This document shows positions 1 to 6,188 of a DNA stretch of 6,632 nt, one piece after another. Within the stretch, counting starts at the first letter, position 1. The number at the start of each line of letters is the position of its first letter. The position numbers and the translations under genes were made by a program. Source of the DNA: an uncultured Pseudomonadota bacterium (GTDB taxonomy: Bacteria; Pseudomonadota; Gammaproteobacteria; Burkholderiales; Burkholderiaceae_C); assembly GCA_900320815.1 (NCBI GenBank), contig ONTY01000291.1, positions 1 to 6,632 on the forward strand, read 5' to 3'. The notes under the pieces are model-generated. The model made no database searches. It was given only the letters and a program-made list of their open reading frames with translations, and was not told the DNA's origin.

Positions 1-1626
1 GCGTCCGCAGCAGCGCCCGCCCTGCCCCCACCGGCGCCGGCGGCGCCTGCACCTGCACCTGCCAGCAGCCCAGCTCCTGCCGCCAGCACTGCGCCCGCAG
101 CGGCAGCCCGCCCGGCTTCGGCGCCTGCTTCACGCCCGGCACCGGCTCCGGCTGCGCGCCCGCAGCAACAACGTGCCAGTGCCCCAGCTGCACGGCGCAC
201 CCCGCCACCACCCCCGCCCCCGCCCCAAGAATCTTTCTTCAGTGGACTGGCGAAAAACCCGCTGATTCCACTCGGTATCGGCGGTCTGCTGGCCTTGCTT
301 GCCGGCTACGGTGGCTGGCGTTTGCTCAAGAAAAAGAAAGCCACGGCGCTCAACAGCGACTTTATCGGCAGCGAAAACAGCGCCCAAGCCCCCAACTCGT
401 GGCTCGGCTCTGGTGAAGCTGACCGCGGTGACTCCAAAGACGCCAATTCCAGCGCCGTCGGCGGCCTATCCATGATTTATTCGCCCAGCCAGCTTGACGC
501 TGCTGGCGACGTCGACCCCGTGGCAGAGGCTGATGTCTACTTGGCTTATGGTCGCGACGTGCAAGCCGAAGAAATCCTCACCGAGGCTCTCGTCACACAG
601 TCTGGCCGCACTGCCATCCACCGCAAACTCGCCGAGATTTACAGCAAGCGGCGCGACGCCCGCGCACTCGAAGACGTAGCCAACAAAGCCTACGCCATCT
701 CTCAAGGGCATGGCATTGACTGGGAAGCCATCGCCACCCTCGGCGCTGAGCTTGACCCCTCCAACCCGCTCTACAAATCTGGCGGTGCACCTGCAGCCCC
801 ATCTGCCCCGGCTGCTCCTCAGCGTCCCGGCTTTGGCGCCGACACAATGCCGCTGGCGCCATCGGTGCAGCCTGAGGACTCTGGCAACAGCGGCTCGCTG
901 GATATTGACCTTGGCATCTCGCAGCAACCCGAAGAAGACGAAGAGCCGCTGGCGCCCCCGTCCGCCGCGCCCTCCGTTGAGCCGGAAGTGGATGCAGGCA
1001 TGGACTTCACGATTGACGACAACATTGAACTGAAGGTTCCTGCCGCCGAGCCAGCGCCCGAAGCTGCCCCAGCGCCAGTCGCTCCCGAACCTGTTGTGCC
1101 GGAGATTCCCGTCATCGTGGAACCCGCCGCCGACGCTGCTGACAGCAGCAAAGGCATGCTCGACTTCAACATGGACGAGTTGACGATTGACCCAGACTCG
1201 CGTGCGCCCGAAAGTGCAGACACCGAACAGCCCGAAGACGCCGATGAAGACCCACTGGCCACCAAGCTGGAGCTGGCAGAAGTCTCCTACTCGCTTGGCG
1301 ACATTGAAGCTGCCCGTGCCCACGTGCAGGAAGTCATCAAAGAAGCTGAGGGCAAAAACCCGAGACTCCTGATTCGTGCCCAGCGATTCTTGGACGAATT
1401 GAAATTCTCCCCCCGCCGCAACGCACGCACTGCTGCACCACTGGGCGACTGCGCGCGGCTTCCACCGCCATGCACACACAGGAGACAAAAGCACAACCAT
1501 GCAAAAGCAACTCAGCGGCGTGCCCGAAACCATGCTCTGGACGCTCCACAACCGCGCCAGCGAAGCTGCCCGCCCCGACGGCTGCATCCGCGACGAAAAA
1601 TGCCTGGAGATTTACCGCTCCATTGA
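1..1626 (+). CDS. fimV: FimV, C-terminal part (5' end outside window)
   Basis: FimV is an inner-membrane hub protein: a periplasmic LysM part binds peptidoglycan and a cytoplasmic part organises the cell pole, type IV pili and twitching. Frame 1 is open from base 1, so the LysM part lies upstream. Visible order, counted from the first codon: a low-complexity Pro/Ala linker (1-75), one membrane helix (about 88-109) followed by four lysines, the FimV hallmark DPVAEADVYLAYGRD (172-186) with the TPR-like helices after it, a long acidic Pro/Ala linker (about 260-416), and the FimV C-terminal domain starting DPLATKLELAEVSYSLGD (417) and ending near LDEL (464-467). FimV proteins normally stop about there. 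Here the frame continues for 74 Arg/Pro-rich residues to TGA at 1624-1626, overlapping the methyltransferase by 128 bases. That tail looks like translation of non-coding or other-frame DNA. Identity is secure; the true 3' end is not. Confidence 0.93.
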   Translation, partial: ASAAAPALPPPAPAAPAPAPASSPAPAASTAPAAAARPASAPASRPAPAPAARPQQQRASAPAARRTPPPPPPPPQESFFSGLAKNPLIPLGIGGLLALLAGYGGWRLLKKKKATALNSDFIGSENSAQAPNSWLGSGEADRGDSKDANSSAVGGLSMIYSPSQLDAAGDVDPVAEADVYLAYGRDVQAEEILTEALVTQSGRTAIHRKLAEIYSKRRDARALEDVANKAYAISQGHGIDWEAIATLGAELDPSNPLYKSGGAPAAPSAPAAPQRPGFGADTMPLAPSVQPEDSGNSGSLDIDLGISQQPEEDEEPLAPPSAAPSVEPEVDAGMDFTIDDNIELKVPAAEPAPEAAPAPVAPEPVVPEIPVIVEPAADAADSSKGMLDFNMDELTIDPDSRAPESADTEQPEDADEDPLATKLELAEVSYSLGDIEAARAHVQEVIKEAEGKNPRLLIRAQRFLDELKFSPRRNARTAAPLGDCARLPPPCTHRRQKHNHAKATQRRARNHALDAPQPRQRSCPPRRLHPRRKMPGDLPLH

Positions 1627-2344
1627 CTACGACTACATGCGGCGTTTTGGTCCGCCTGACGGCTCGCACGCTGTGCGCGCGCAGCTTTTTGACGCACACA
1701 TCCGCGCCTTCCTCGCTGCCAGCCCCAACGGCCTCATCATCAACCTCGGCGAGGGGCTGGAAACGCAGCGTTACCGCATTGACTTGCCGCCAGATGCGCT
1801 GTGGGTCAGCATTGACCTACCCGGCTCCATTGAAGTGCGCGAACGCTTTATTCAACCCGACACGCAGCACTGGCACATTGCCAAAAGCGCCTTTGACACC
1901 TCCTGGTTTGACGATGTGCCCGCTGGCCGCCTCGCCTTCATCAGTGCGCAAGGGCTGCTCATGTATTTCCGCGAAAGTGAATTGGCCGAACTGCTGCACG
2001 CGCTGGCGCAGCGTTTTCCCGGCTCATTGCTCATGTTTGACTACCTCAATCTGGCGCTCTCACAGCTGAGTTGTAGCCCTTGGGGCTGGATGGTCACCTC
2101 TAGCTATCGCACACCACCCATGCCTTGGGGCATCGACCGTGCTGCGCTGCAGCCCACGCTCTCGCGCTGGATCGGACAGCCCGTTGAGGTGCACAACGTC
2201 ACCTACCGCCACCCGCGAGGTCCCTGGCAATGGCTCGCCCCCACGCTGGAAAACTGGGCGCCGCACCTCGCCAACAAACTCCCTGGCATCTGCTGGCTGC
2301 AGTTCCCCCCCTGCCCCATAACCTCCCCTGCAACGGCAGCGTGA
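1499..2344 (+). CDS. Class I SAM-dependent methyltransferase (leucine carboxyl methyltransferase / COG3315-like)
   Basis: The 281-residue protein matches the family of leucine carboxyl methyltransferase (PF04072) and the so-called polyketide O-methyltransferases, cytosolic enzymes that move a methyl group from S-adenosylmethionine to an oxygen. Visible motifs: N-terminal ETMLWTLHNRASEAARPDG (10-28) with IRDEKCLEI following, glycine-rich SAM loop NLGEGLETQRYR (82-93), acidic SIDLP after strand 2 (104-108), the ISAQGLLMYFRESEL segment (149-162) and the strand MFDYL (179-183). ATG 1499 is preceded by AGGAGA at 1480-1485, a rather long 13-base spacing; no closer start keeps the N-terminal motif. 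The gene begins inside the extended fimV frame, so it is probably cotranscribed with fimV. The acceptor cannot be read from the sequence: many members are uncharacterised, and no polyketide genes lie nearby. The last dozen residues are Pro/Ala-rich and probably disordered. Confidence 0.85.
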   Translation: MQKQLSGVPETMLWTLHNRASEAARPDGCIRDEKCLEIYRSIDYDYMRRFGPPDGSHAVRAQLFDAHIRAFLAASPNGLIINLGEGLETQRYRIDLPPDALWVSIDLPGSIEVRERFIQPDTQHWHIAKSAFDTSWFDDVPAGRLAFISAQGLLMYFRESELAELLHALAQRFPGSLLMFDYLNLALSQLSCSPWGWMVTSSYRTPPMPWGIDRAALQPTLSRWIGQPVEVHNVTYRHPRGPWQWLAPTLENWAPHLANKLPGICWLQFPPCPITSPATAA

Positions 2345-2370
2345 AAAATAGCCCATTTGGCCAGTACAAT
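2341..2370 (+). promoter_or_regulatory. Candidate sigma-70 promoter for etfBA
   Basis: GTGAAA (2341-2346, 4 of 6 to the -35 consensus) and TACAAT (2365-2370, 5 of 6 to the -10 consensus) are 18 bases apart, overlapping the methyltransferase stop codon. The predicted transcript would start near 2377 and carry a leader of about 58 bases. It is the only promoter-like pair I see ahead of etfB; the -35 match is modest. Confidence 0.4.
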
Positions 2371-2381
2371 TGCCTTCCAGA

Positions 2382-2412
2382 CTGGCGCGGCTCACGCGCC
2401 AGCCCTTTTTTT
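2382..2412 (+). terminator. Terminator-like hairpin in the etfB leader
   Basis: CTGGCGCG (2382-2389) and CGCGCCAG (2395-2402) form a perfect 8-bp GC-rich stem with a 5-base loop, followed by CCC and seven T (2406-2412). It may end transcription from fimV and the methyltransferase. The three C between stem and T-run weaken it as a classical terminator. It ends 10 bases before the etfB ribosome binding site, so etfB mRNA from the upstream promoter candidate would also carry it; it could act as an attenuator or as a 5' stabilising stem. Confidence 0.65.
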
Positions 2413-2434
2413 GCAACCCCTTGGAGAAGCACAT

Positions 2435-3181
2435 ATGAAAGCACTCGTGGCCGTCAAACGTGTTGTCGATGCCAATGTGAAGGTGCGCGTCAAAAGCGAC
2501 CAGAGCGGCGTGGACATCGCCAACGTCAAAATGAGCATGAACTCTTTCGACGAAATTGCTGTGGAAGAAGCAGTGCGGCTGAAGGAAAAAGGCACCGTCA
2601 CTGAAATCGTTGCCGTCTCCTGCGGTCCCGCCAAAGCGGAAGAAACGCTGCGCACCGCAATGGCAATGGGTGCAGACCGTGGCGTGCTCGTCGAAGCCGA
2701 AGACCTGCAGCCGCTGGCTGTCGCCAAAGTGCTCAAAGCCATTGTGGACAAAGAACAGCCTCAACTCGTCATCGTTGGCAAACAAGCCATTGACGGCGAC
2801 AACGGTCAAACCGGTCAAATGCTCGCTGCCCTGCTCGACTGGCCGCAAGCGGTCTCCGCCAGCAAAGTGGAAGTGGCCGGCGACAAAGTCAAAGTCACGC
2901 GCGAAATTGACGGCGGCAAAGAAACCCTGGAACTGGCTCTGCCCGCTGTCCTCACCGCTGACTTGCAACTCAACGAGCCGCGCCACACCAAACTGCCCGA
3001 CATCATGAAGGCGAAGAAAAAACCGCTGGAAAAAACCAAACCCGCCGACCTGGGTGTGGACACCGCCAGCGGTCTGAAAGTCGTCAAAGTCAGCGAACCG
3101 CCCGCACGCAAAGAAGGCGTCAAAGTGCCTGACGTTGCCACGCTGGTCGACAAGCTGCGCAACGAAGCCAAAGTCATCTAA
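2435..3181 (+). CDS. etfB: Electron transfer flavoprotein subunit beta
   Basis: EtfB pairs with EtfA to form the soluble FAD/AMP heterodimer that takes electrons from acyl-CoA and other dehydrogenases and passes them to ETF-ubiquinone oxidoreductase. The start is ATG 2435 with GGAG at 2423-2426, giving [12 protein letters not shown]; the same frame is open further upstream, but no family-like sequence lies there. The 248-residue length is normal. Visible: the N-terminal VAVKRVVD strand, the AMP-site loop [14 protein letters not shown] (115-128), the ETF-beta signature region (about 154-174, from VTREIDGG to LPAVLT), and the recognition loop [13 protein letters not shown] (187-199), which docks on partner dehydrogenases. 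It is complete, with no anomaly. It lies 21 bases upstream of etfA and is clearly cotranscribed with it. Confidence 0.97.
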   Translation: MKALVAVKRVVDANVKVRVKSDQSGVDIANVKMSMNSFDEIAVEEAVRLKEKGTVTEIVAVSCGPAKAEETLRTAMAMGADRGVLVEAEDLQPLAVAKVLKAIVDKEQPQLVIVGKQAIDGDNGQTGQMLAALLDWPQAVSASKVEVAGDKVKVTREIDGGKETLELALPAVLTADLQLNEPRHTKLPDIMKAKKKPLEKTKPADLGVDTASGLKVVKVSEPPARKEGVKVPDVATLVDKLRNEAKVI

Positions 3182-3202
3182 GAGCGAAAGGAGAACACGA
3201 AC

Positions 3203-4090
3203 ATGACCGCACTCGTCATCGCCGAACACGACAACGCCTCCATCAAAGCCGCCACGCTCAACACCGTCGCCGCCGCCCAAGCCTGCGGTGGTGACGTGCA
3301 TGTGCTCGTCGCTGGCGCTGGCGCTGACGGCGCCGCCCAGGCTGCCGCACAAATTGCCGGCGTTGCCAAGGTGTTGCTGGCCGACGGCCCCGCCCTTGCC
3401 AACGGCTTGGTGGAAAACATTGCCGCGCAAGTACTCGCCGTAGCCAAGGACTACAGCCACATCCTGCTGCCCGCCTCCGCGATGGGCAAGAGCGTTGGCC
3501 CGCGCGTGGCCGCCAAGCTGAACGTGGCGCAAGTGAGCGACATCACCAAAGTGGTGAGCGCCGACACCTTCGAGCGCCCCATCTACGCCGGCAACGCCAT
3601 CGCCACCGTGCAGTCTGGCGATGCTGTCAAAGTCATCACAGTGCGCACCTCTGCCCTTGAAGCTGCTGCCGCCACTGGTGGCAGCGCCGAAGTGGCCAAG
3701 GTGGACGCCGTCGCCGACGGCGGCAAAGCCACCTTTGGCGGGCAGGAAATCGCCAAAAGTGACCGTCCCGAACTTGGCTCTGCCAAAGTCGTCGTCTCCG
3801 GCGGTCGGGCCGACAAACTCGGTGCCGCCATCGGCGCCAGCCGCGCTGCTGTTGACTCCGGCTTCGCCACCGCCGACATGCAGGTGGGGCAGACCGGCAA
3901 AATCGTTGCGCCGCAACTGTATGTGGCCGTCGGTATTTCCGGCGCCATCCAGCATTTGGCCGGCATGAAAGACAGCAAGGTGATTGTGGCCATCAACAAA
4001 GACCCCGAAGCGCCGATTTTCAGCGTCGCCGACTACTGCCTGGTCGCCGACCTGAATGAAGCCGTGCCCGCCCTGGTCGCTGCGCTGTAA
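3203..4090 (+). CDS. etfA: Electron transfer flavoprotein subunit alpha, with an internal deletion
   Basis: EtfA carries most of the FAD site of the ETF heterodimer. ATG 3203 follows a strong AAAGGAGA (3187-3194). Residues 1 to about 185 are the N-terminal domain ([48 protein letters not shown]). The FAD domain shows SGGR (199-202), GASRAAVD (211-218), VGQTGK (228-233), GISGAIQH (244-251), AINKDPEAP (263-271) and DYCLVADL (277-284). Known EtfA proteins have, after SGGR, a loop and helix of about 14-15 residues (human: GLKSGENFKLLYDL) before the helix starting ADKL/ADQL; here SGGR joins directly to ADKLGAAIG. The frame is kept, and the 295 residues would become about 310, the usual length, with that segment restored. 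DYC replaces the usual DYG. The rest is highly conserved, so function may be altered rather than lost. Confidence 0.95.
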   Translation: MTALVIAEHDNASIKAATLNTVAAAQACGGDVHVLVAGAGADGAAQAAAQIAGVAKVLLADGPALANGLVENIAAQVLAVAKDYSHILLPASAMGKSVGPRVAAKLNVAQVSDITKVVSADTFERPIYAGNAIATVQSGDAVKVITVRTSALEAAAATGGSAEVAKVDAVADGGKATFGGQEIAKSDRPELGSAKVVVSGGRADKLGAAIGASRAAVDSGFATADMQVGQTGKIVAPQLYVAVGISGAIQHLAGMKDSKVIVAINKDPEAPIFSVADYCLVADLNEAVPALVAAL

Positions 4091-4116
4091 AACACGCTGC
4101 ACACACATAAAAACAC

Positions 4117-4148
4117 AAAAGCGCCGCCTAAAAAACGGCGCTTTTTTT
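4117..4148 (+). terminator. Intrinsic terminator of etfBA
   Basis: GCGCCG (4121-4126) pairs with CGGCGC (4136-4141) across a 9-base A-rich loop, extended by AAAA/TTTT pairs and followed by seven T (4142-4148). It begins 26 bases after the etfA stop, so the etf operon has two genes only; no acyl-CoA dehydrogenase gene follows in the same transcript. Confidence 0.9.
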
Positions 4149-4161
4149 ACATCCAAAAAAT

Positions 4162-5187
4162 ATGCAGCAGCCAAACTACACCATCACCAGCGGCGCAGCA
4201 TTTGTCAGGGACATTGTGGCAGCTGGCCCACCAGGTCTGCTGCTGGATGCTGACGGCATTCCAGTCAACAGACCGTATCGCGAGCCGCCCTGGCAACACC
4301 CGCTAAAGCACGTACCCAATGCCGAATATGCCGCCATCACAGCAGCACTGCAGCGGCTGCTGCGCGCCAAGGGCTGTGATGAGGAAACGGTCAGTGGCTT
4401 TATGGATGGCATCACGCAGTGCTGCGCCAGCCATTACTACGCGAGTATTTCTAAACACTGCGTCGCTGCCGCTGCCATTGATTATCTTTTGCACGGCGCA
4501 CGCCATCAGCCGGGCAGCGTCGCGCTGTTTGGCAAACTCCCCCTGCCAGAAACTGTGGACAGTCTGGACAGCAGCGTGCTGGCCGATATTATCCGCTACG
4601 AAAGCCGGCACGACCTTATTTTCAACGCCGCCGAAGCCGCACGCGACATCCGGTGCAAAAACCAGCGTATCGCCAACTTGCTCAAATGGTGGCTGAAAGG
4701 CGGCTGCGCGCCCACCATTCCCGGCGACACCATATATTATCAGGAAAACACCCATCCGCCCCTGGAAACAAAGATAAAACTGAACGGAAAGCTCACTGCC
4801 GATATTTTCTCGAACGTCACTTTCGGTTTTATTCATAATGAAGGTGCCAGCCCCAGCGACACTTTTCGCGCCAATGAATACGGACACAGCGTCAACCTCG
4901 GGCGCCGCTGGCTGCGCCCTGCCCCAGCCTCTCTTGACGCCATTGAGCGGCTGCGCGCCACGCTGACCGATACAACAGCAGGCGCTGCCGCCCTTGGCAG
5001 CACCGCCATCGGCATGAACGACGCTGCCATCCGCCGCGAAGCCCTCGCCCTCCTCCAGCGCACCGATGCACTGCTGCGCGAGCACCAGGAGCGCAGCGCC
5101 ACCTTGCTGAGCGAGTGCGCCACACTTGGCGAAAATGAGCCAGAAACACTACATACCCAAGCACAGAGCAACTTACTTCCCTCTTGA
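4162..5187 (+). CDS. Hypothetical protein, 341 residues, family not recognised
   Basis: I do not recognise this protein. It reads as a genuine coding frame: 341 codons, mixed residue composition and the codon style of the neighbours, although 4720-4850 is AT-richer. There is no signal peptide and no membrane helix, so it is probably cytoplasmic. Residues 54-175 are mostly helical-looking with several Cys (72, 87, 88, 100, 165, 182); 185-250 is beta/loop-like with many aromatic, Asn and Gly residues (DTIYYQENTHPP, FGFIHNEG, ANEYGHSVNLGRRW); 255-320 is a helical, charged, possibly coiled-coil segment; the tail is polar. ATG 4162 is only 13 bases after the T-run of the etf terminator and has no Shine-Dalgarno sequence; the frame is closed upstream by TAA at 4129. 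GTG 4216 or ATG 4402 are other possible starts. Expression could be leaderless, from readthrough, or from an unseen promoter. No functional call is made. Confidence 0.75.
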   Translation: MQQPNYTITSGAAFVRDIVAAGPPGLLLDADGIPVNRPYREPPWQHPLKHVPNAEYAAITAALQRLLRAKGCDEETVSGFMDGITQCCASHYYASISKHCVAAAAIDYLLHGARHQPGSVALFGKLPLPETVDSLDSSVLADIIRYESRHDLIFNAAEAARDIRCKNQRIANLLKWWLKGGCAPTIPGDTIYYQENTHPPLETKIKLNGKLTADIFSNVTFGFIHNEGASPSDTFRANEYGHSVNLGRRWLRPAPASLDAIERLRATLTDTTAGAAALGSTAIGMNDAAIRREALALLQRTDALLREHQERSATLLSECATLGENEPETLHTQAQSNLLPS

Positions 5188-5317
5188 TATGCAGGCAGAC
5201 AATCTATACCCATCATCTCACTCCAATCGTTTCTCATACTATGAGAGGGTATATCTACCATTGCCCGCGTAATATACGGGCAAACAATAGTTTATTCGCA
5301 TGGTATATAAACGCACC
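5188..5317. other. AT-rich convergent spacer with three inverted repeats
   Basis: There is no convincing gene here between the hypothetical protein and the minus-strand DUF3460 gene. It holds a near-perfect dyad TCTCATA-C-TATGAGA (5232-5246), a hairpin TTGCCCG/CGGGCAA with a 9-base loop (5261-5267/5277-5283) and a weaker GTTTAT/ATAAAC pair (5290-5295/5307-5312). The base composition is clearly lower in GC than the flanks. A 68-codon frame starting at 5184 crosses all these structures and has no family-like sequence. Confidence 0.6.
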
Positions 5318-5341
5318 AAAAAACCGGCTGTTCGCCGGTTT
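5318..5341 (-). terminator. Intrinsic terminator for the DUF3460 gene
   Basis: AAACCGGC (5321-5328) and GCCGGTTT (5334-5341) form an 8-bp stem with loop TGTTC. Read on the minus strand the hairpin runs into six T (complement of A5318-5323), 27 bases after the DUF3460 stop. On the plus strand it is followed only by short T stretches, so it is at best weakly bidirectional for the gene ending at 5187. Confidence 0.8.
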
Positions 5342-5368
5342 CCGTTTAAACAGGGCGCGAGAGGGGAG

Positions 5369-5578
5369 CTACGCGCCAAAGTTGTCGTAGTAAACGTAGG
5401 CGCGCTGCGGCACGCGAGCCGCTTGCAGCTCCTTTTGCAGGGCGGGATCAATCTCTGGCTCCCACAAGCGTGCTCGCCCCTCGCGCTGACGCTGTTCAAG
5501 GGTGGGGTCGGCGTGGTGCAGCGCCTCGAGCAGGCGGGTGATGTCGGAGGTGTAGTGCGGACGCTGGAAAAAAGACAT
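5369..5578 (-). CDS. DUF3460 family small protein
   Basis: This 69-residue minus-strand gene starts MSFFQRPHYTSDITRLLEAL and continues with PTLEQRQREGRARLW (25-39) and the C-terminal AYVYYDN (60-66). This matches the DUF3460 pattern as I know it: start M..F.RP.Y.SD.T, then P.LE..QR.GR.LLW, then a YVY ending. Function is unknown. The same frame stays open upstream to about 5941, but the family similarity begins at this Met, so ATG at 5578 is preferred; an in-frame ATG at 5629 would add 17 unlike residues. No clear Shine-Dalgarno sequence precedes the chosen start (the leader is T-rich); a TACAAT on the minus strand at 5628-5633 could be a -10 element but lacks a matching -35. The gene is divergent from the lipoprotein gene and has its own terminator. 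The protein is soluble, with no signal peptide. Confidence 0.85.
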   Translation of the reverse strand: MSFFQRPHYTSDITRLLEALHHADPTLEQRQREGRARLWEPEIDPALQKELQAARVPQRAYVYYDNFGA

Positions 5579-5637
5579 GGCCGAGGAAAAAAACGTGCTG
5601 CGGACGGGAAGGCGACAATCGCCGCCCATTGTAGGAA

Positions 5638-5655
5638 GCCGCTGCGCCCAGCGGC
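5638..5655 (+). promoter_or_regulatory. GC-rich hairpin ahead of the lipoprotein ribosome binding site
   Basis: GCCGCTG (5638-5644) and CAGCGGC (5649-5655) form a perfect 7-bp stem with a 4-base loop, 5 bases upstream of the AGGAG at 5661-5665 that serves ATG 5675. There is no T-run, so it is not a terminator. It could influence mRNA stability or translation, or be chance in GC-rich DNA. Confidence 0.4.
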
Positions 5656-5674
5656 GTACGAGGAGCACGAGGCA

Positions 5675-6097
5675 ATGAAACTTCTGAACGCATGGCCGCT
5701 GGCTGCCGCAGCGGCATTCGCAGCGCTGCTGGTGCTGGCGGGCTGCGACAAGGTGGCGCTGGAGCGACTGCAGCCGGGGGTATCCAACGAGGGCGATGTG
5801 ATTGCCGCCCTTGGGCAGCCGGAGCGCATCTGGCAAGAGGCGGGCGGCGCGCGCTCGCTGGAATACAACCGCCAGCCCTATGGCGTGGTCAATTACATGC
5901 TGCGCCTTGACGCGGGCGGCGTGCTGCGCGCCATTGACCAAGTGCTCTCGCCACCGTTTTTCGGGCGCATCAAGCCGGGCATGGAGCGCGACGAAGTGCG
6001 CTACATCCTGGGCAAGCCCGCCTCAGAAACACCCTACCGCCTGTCAAACACAGTGGTGTGGGTGTGGAAGCGTACTGAATGCCGGCGCAGGCCCTGA
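5675..6097 (+). CDS. BamE-like (SmpA/OmlA) outer-membrane lipoprotein, C-terminus probably frameshifted
   Basis: The 140-residue protein has a lipoprotein signal peptide (Lys2, hydrophobic Ala/Leu core, lipobox LAGC with Cys24), so it should be lipidated and probably sorted to the outer membrane. Two BamE-like repeats follow: RLQPGVSNEGDVIAALGQP (about 31-49), continuing through LEYNRQPYGVVNYMLRLD, and GRIKPGMERDEVRYILGKP (about 100-118) with VVWVWK. It is related to, but distinct from, the single-repeat BamE of the BAM complex. ATG 5675 is preceded by AGGAG (5661-5665); upstream in-frame codons show no signal peptide. The second repeat lacks its expected last strands (the F..FD..GRV part) and ends abruptly in RTECRRRP. 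A neighbouring frame at 6072-6131 encodes VLNAGAGPDPDGPDMRGGG then TGA, which looks like a normal C-terminal tail. I infer a small deletion with frame change near 6070. The family call is firm; the lesion is less so. Confidence 0.82.
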   Translation: MKLLNAWPLAAAAAFAALLVLAGCDKVALERLQPGVSNEGDVIAALGQPERIWQEAGGARSLEYNRQPYGVVNYMLRLDAGGVLRAIDQVLSPPFFGRIKPGMERDEVRYILGKPASETPYRLSNTVVWVWKRTECRRRP

Positions 6098-6131
6098 CCC
6101 GGATGGCCCGGATATGCGCGGCGGCGGCTGA
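6069..6131 (+). other. Out-of-frame remnant of the lipoprotein C-terminus (inferred)
   Basis: In the frame two bases from the lipoprotein frame modulo three, 6072-6128 reads VLNAGAGPDPDGPDMRGGG with TGA at 6129-6131. It follows directly on the point where the second BamE-like repeat breaks off and resembles the Gly/Pro/Asp tails of such lipoproteins. It is not an independent gene: there is no start or ribosome binding site. It may be chance, since GC-rich DNA often encodes Gly/Pro-rich strings. Confidence 0.4.
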
Positions 6132-6188
6132 TGCGCTGAATATGTTTTGCATTTGTTCTGTTCAAAAAAAAGGAAAAGGATATTTCTC

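Noticed and set aside
1..225. Repetitive GC-rich stretch that could be read as a DNA repeat array
   Set aside because: It encodes the Pro/Ala low-complexity periplasmic linker typical of FimV; the repeats are short codon-level repeats, not a CRISPR or satellite.
466..1587. 373-codon minus-strand frame opposite fimV
   Set aside because: Shadow of fimV codon bias; composition is Arg/Gly/Trp/Cys-rich and unlike a protein, and the plus-strand FimV motifs are clear.
1470..2069. 199-codon plus-strand frame overlapping fimV and the methyltransferase
   Set aside because: Out of frame with both, Ser/Thr/Pro/Ala-rich with no motif, while the methyltransferase frame carries clear SAM-binding motifs.
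2060..4174. 704-codon open frame on the minus strand across etfB and etfA
   Set aside because: It is antisense to two certain genes, is rich in Gly/His/Val/Phe as expected from the complement of GC-rich codons, and has no recognisable domain.
5184..5390. 68-codon plus-strand frame in the spacer
   Set aside because: It crosses the inverted repeats and the terminator and overlaps the DUF3460 gene end; no ribosome binding site or family-like sequence.
5300..5674. Upstream extension of the lipoprotein frame
   Set aside because: The true start is fixed by the ribosome binding site, signal peptide and lipobox at 5675; the upstream frame is antisense to DUF3460.
5579..5941. N-terminal extension of the DUF3460 frame on the minus strand
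   Set aside because: It would overlap the lipoprotein gene on the other strand and its residues are Arg/Gln/His-rich shadow sequence; family similarity starts at the Met at 5578.
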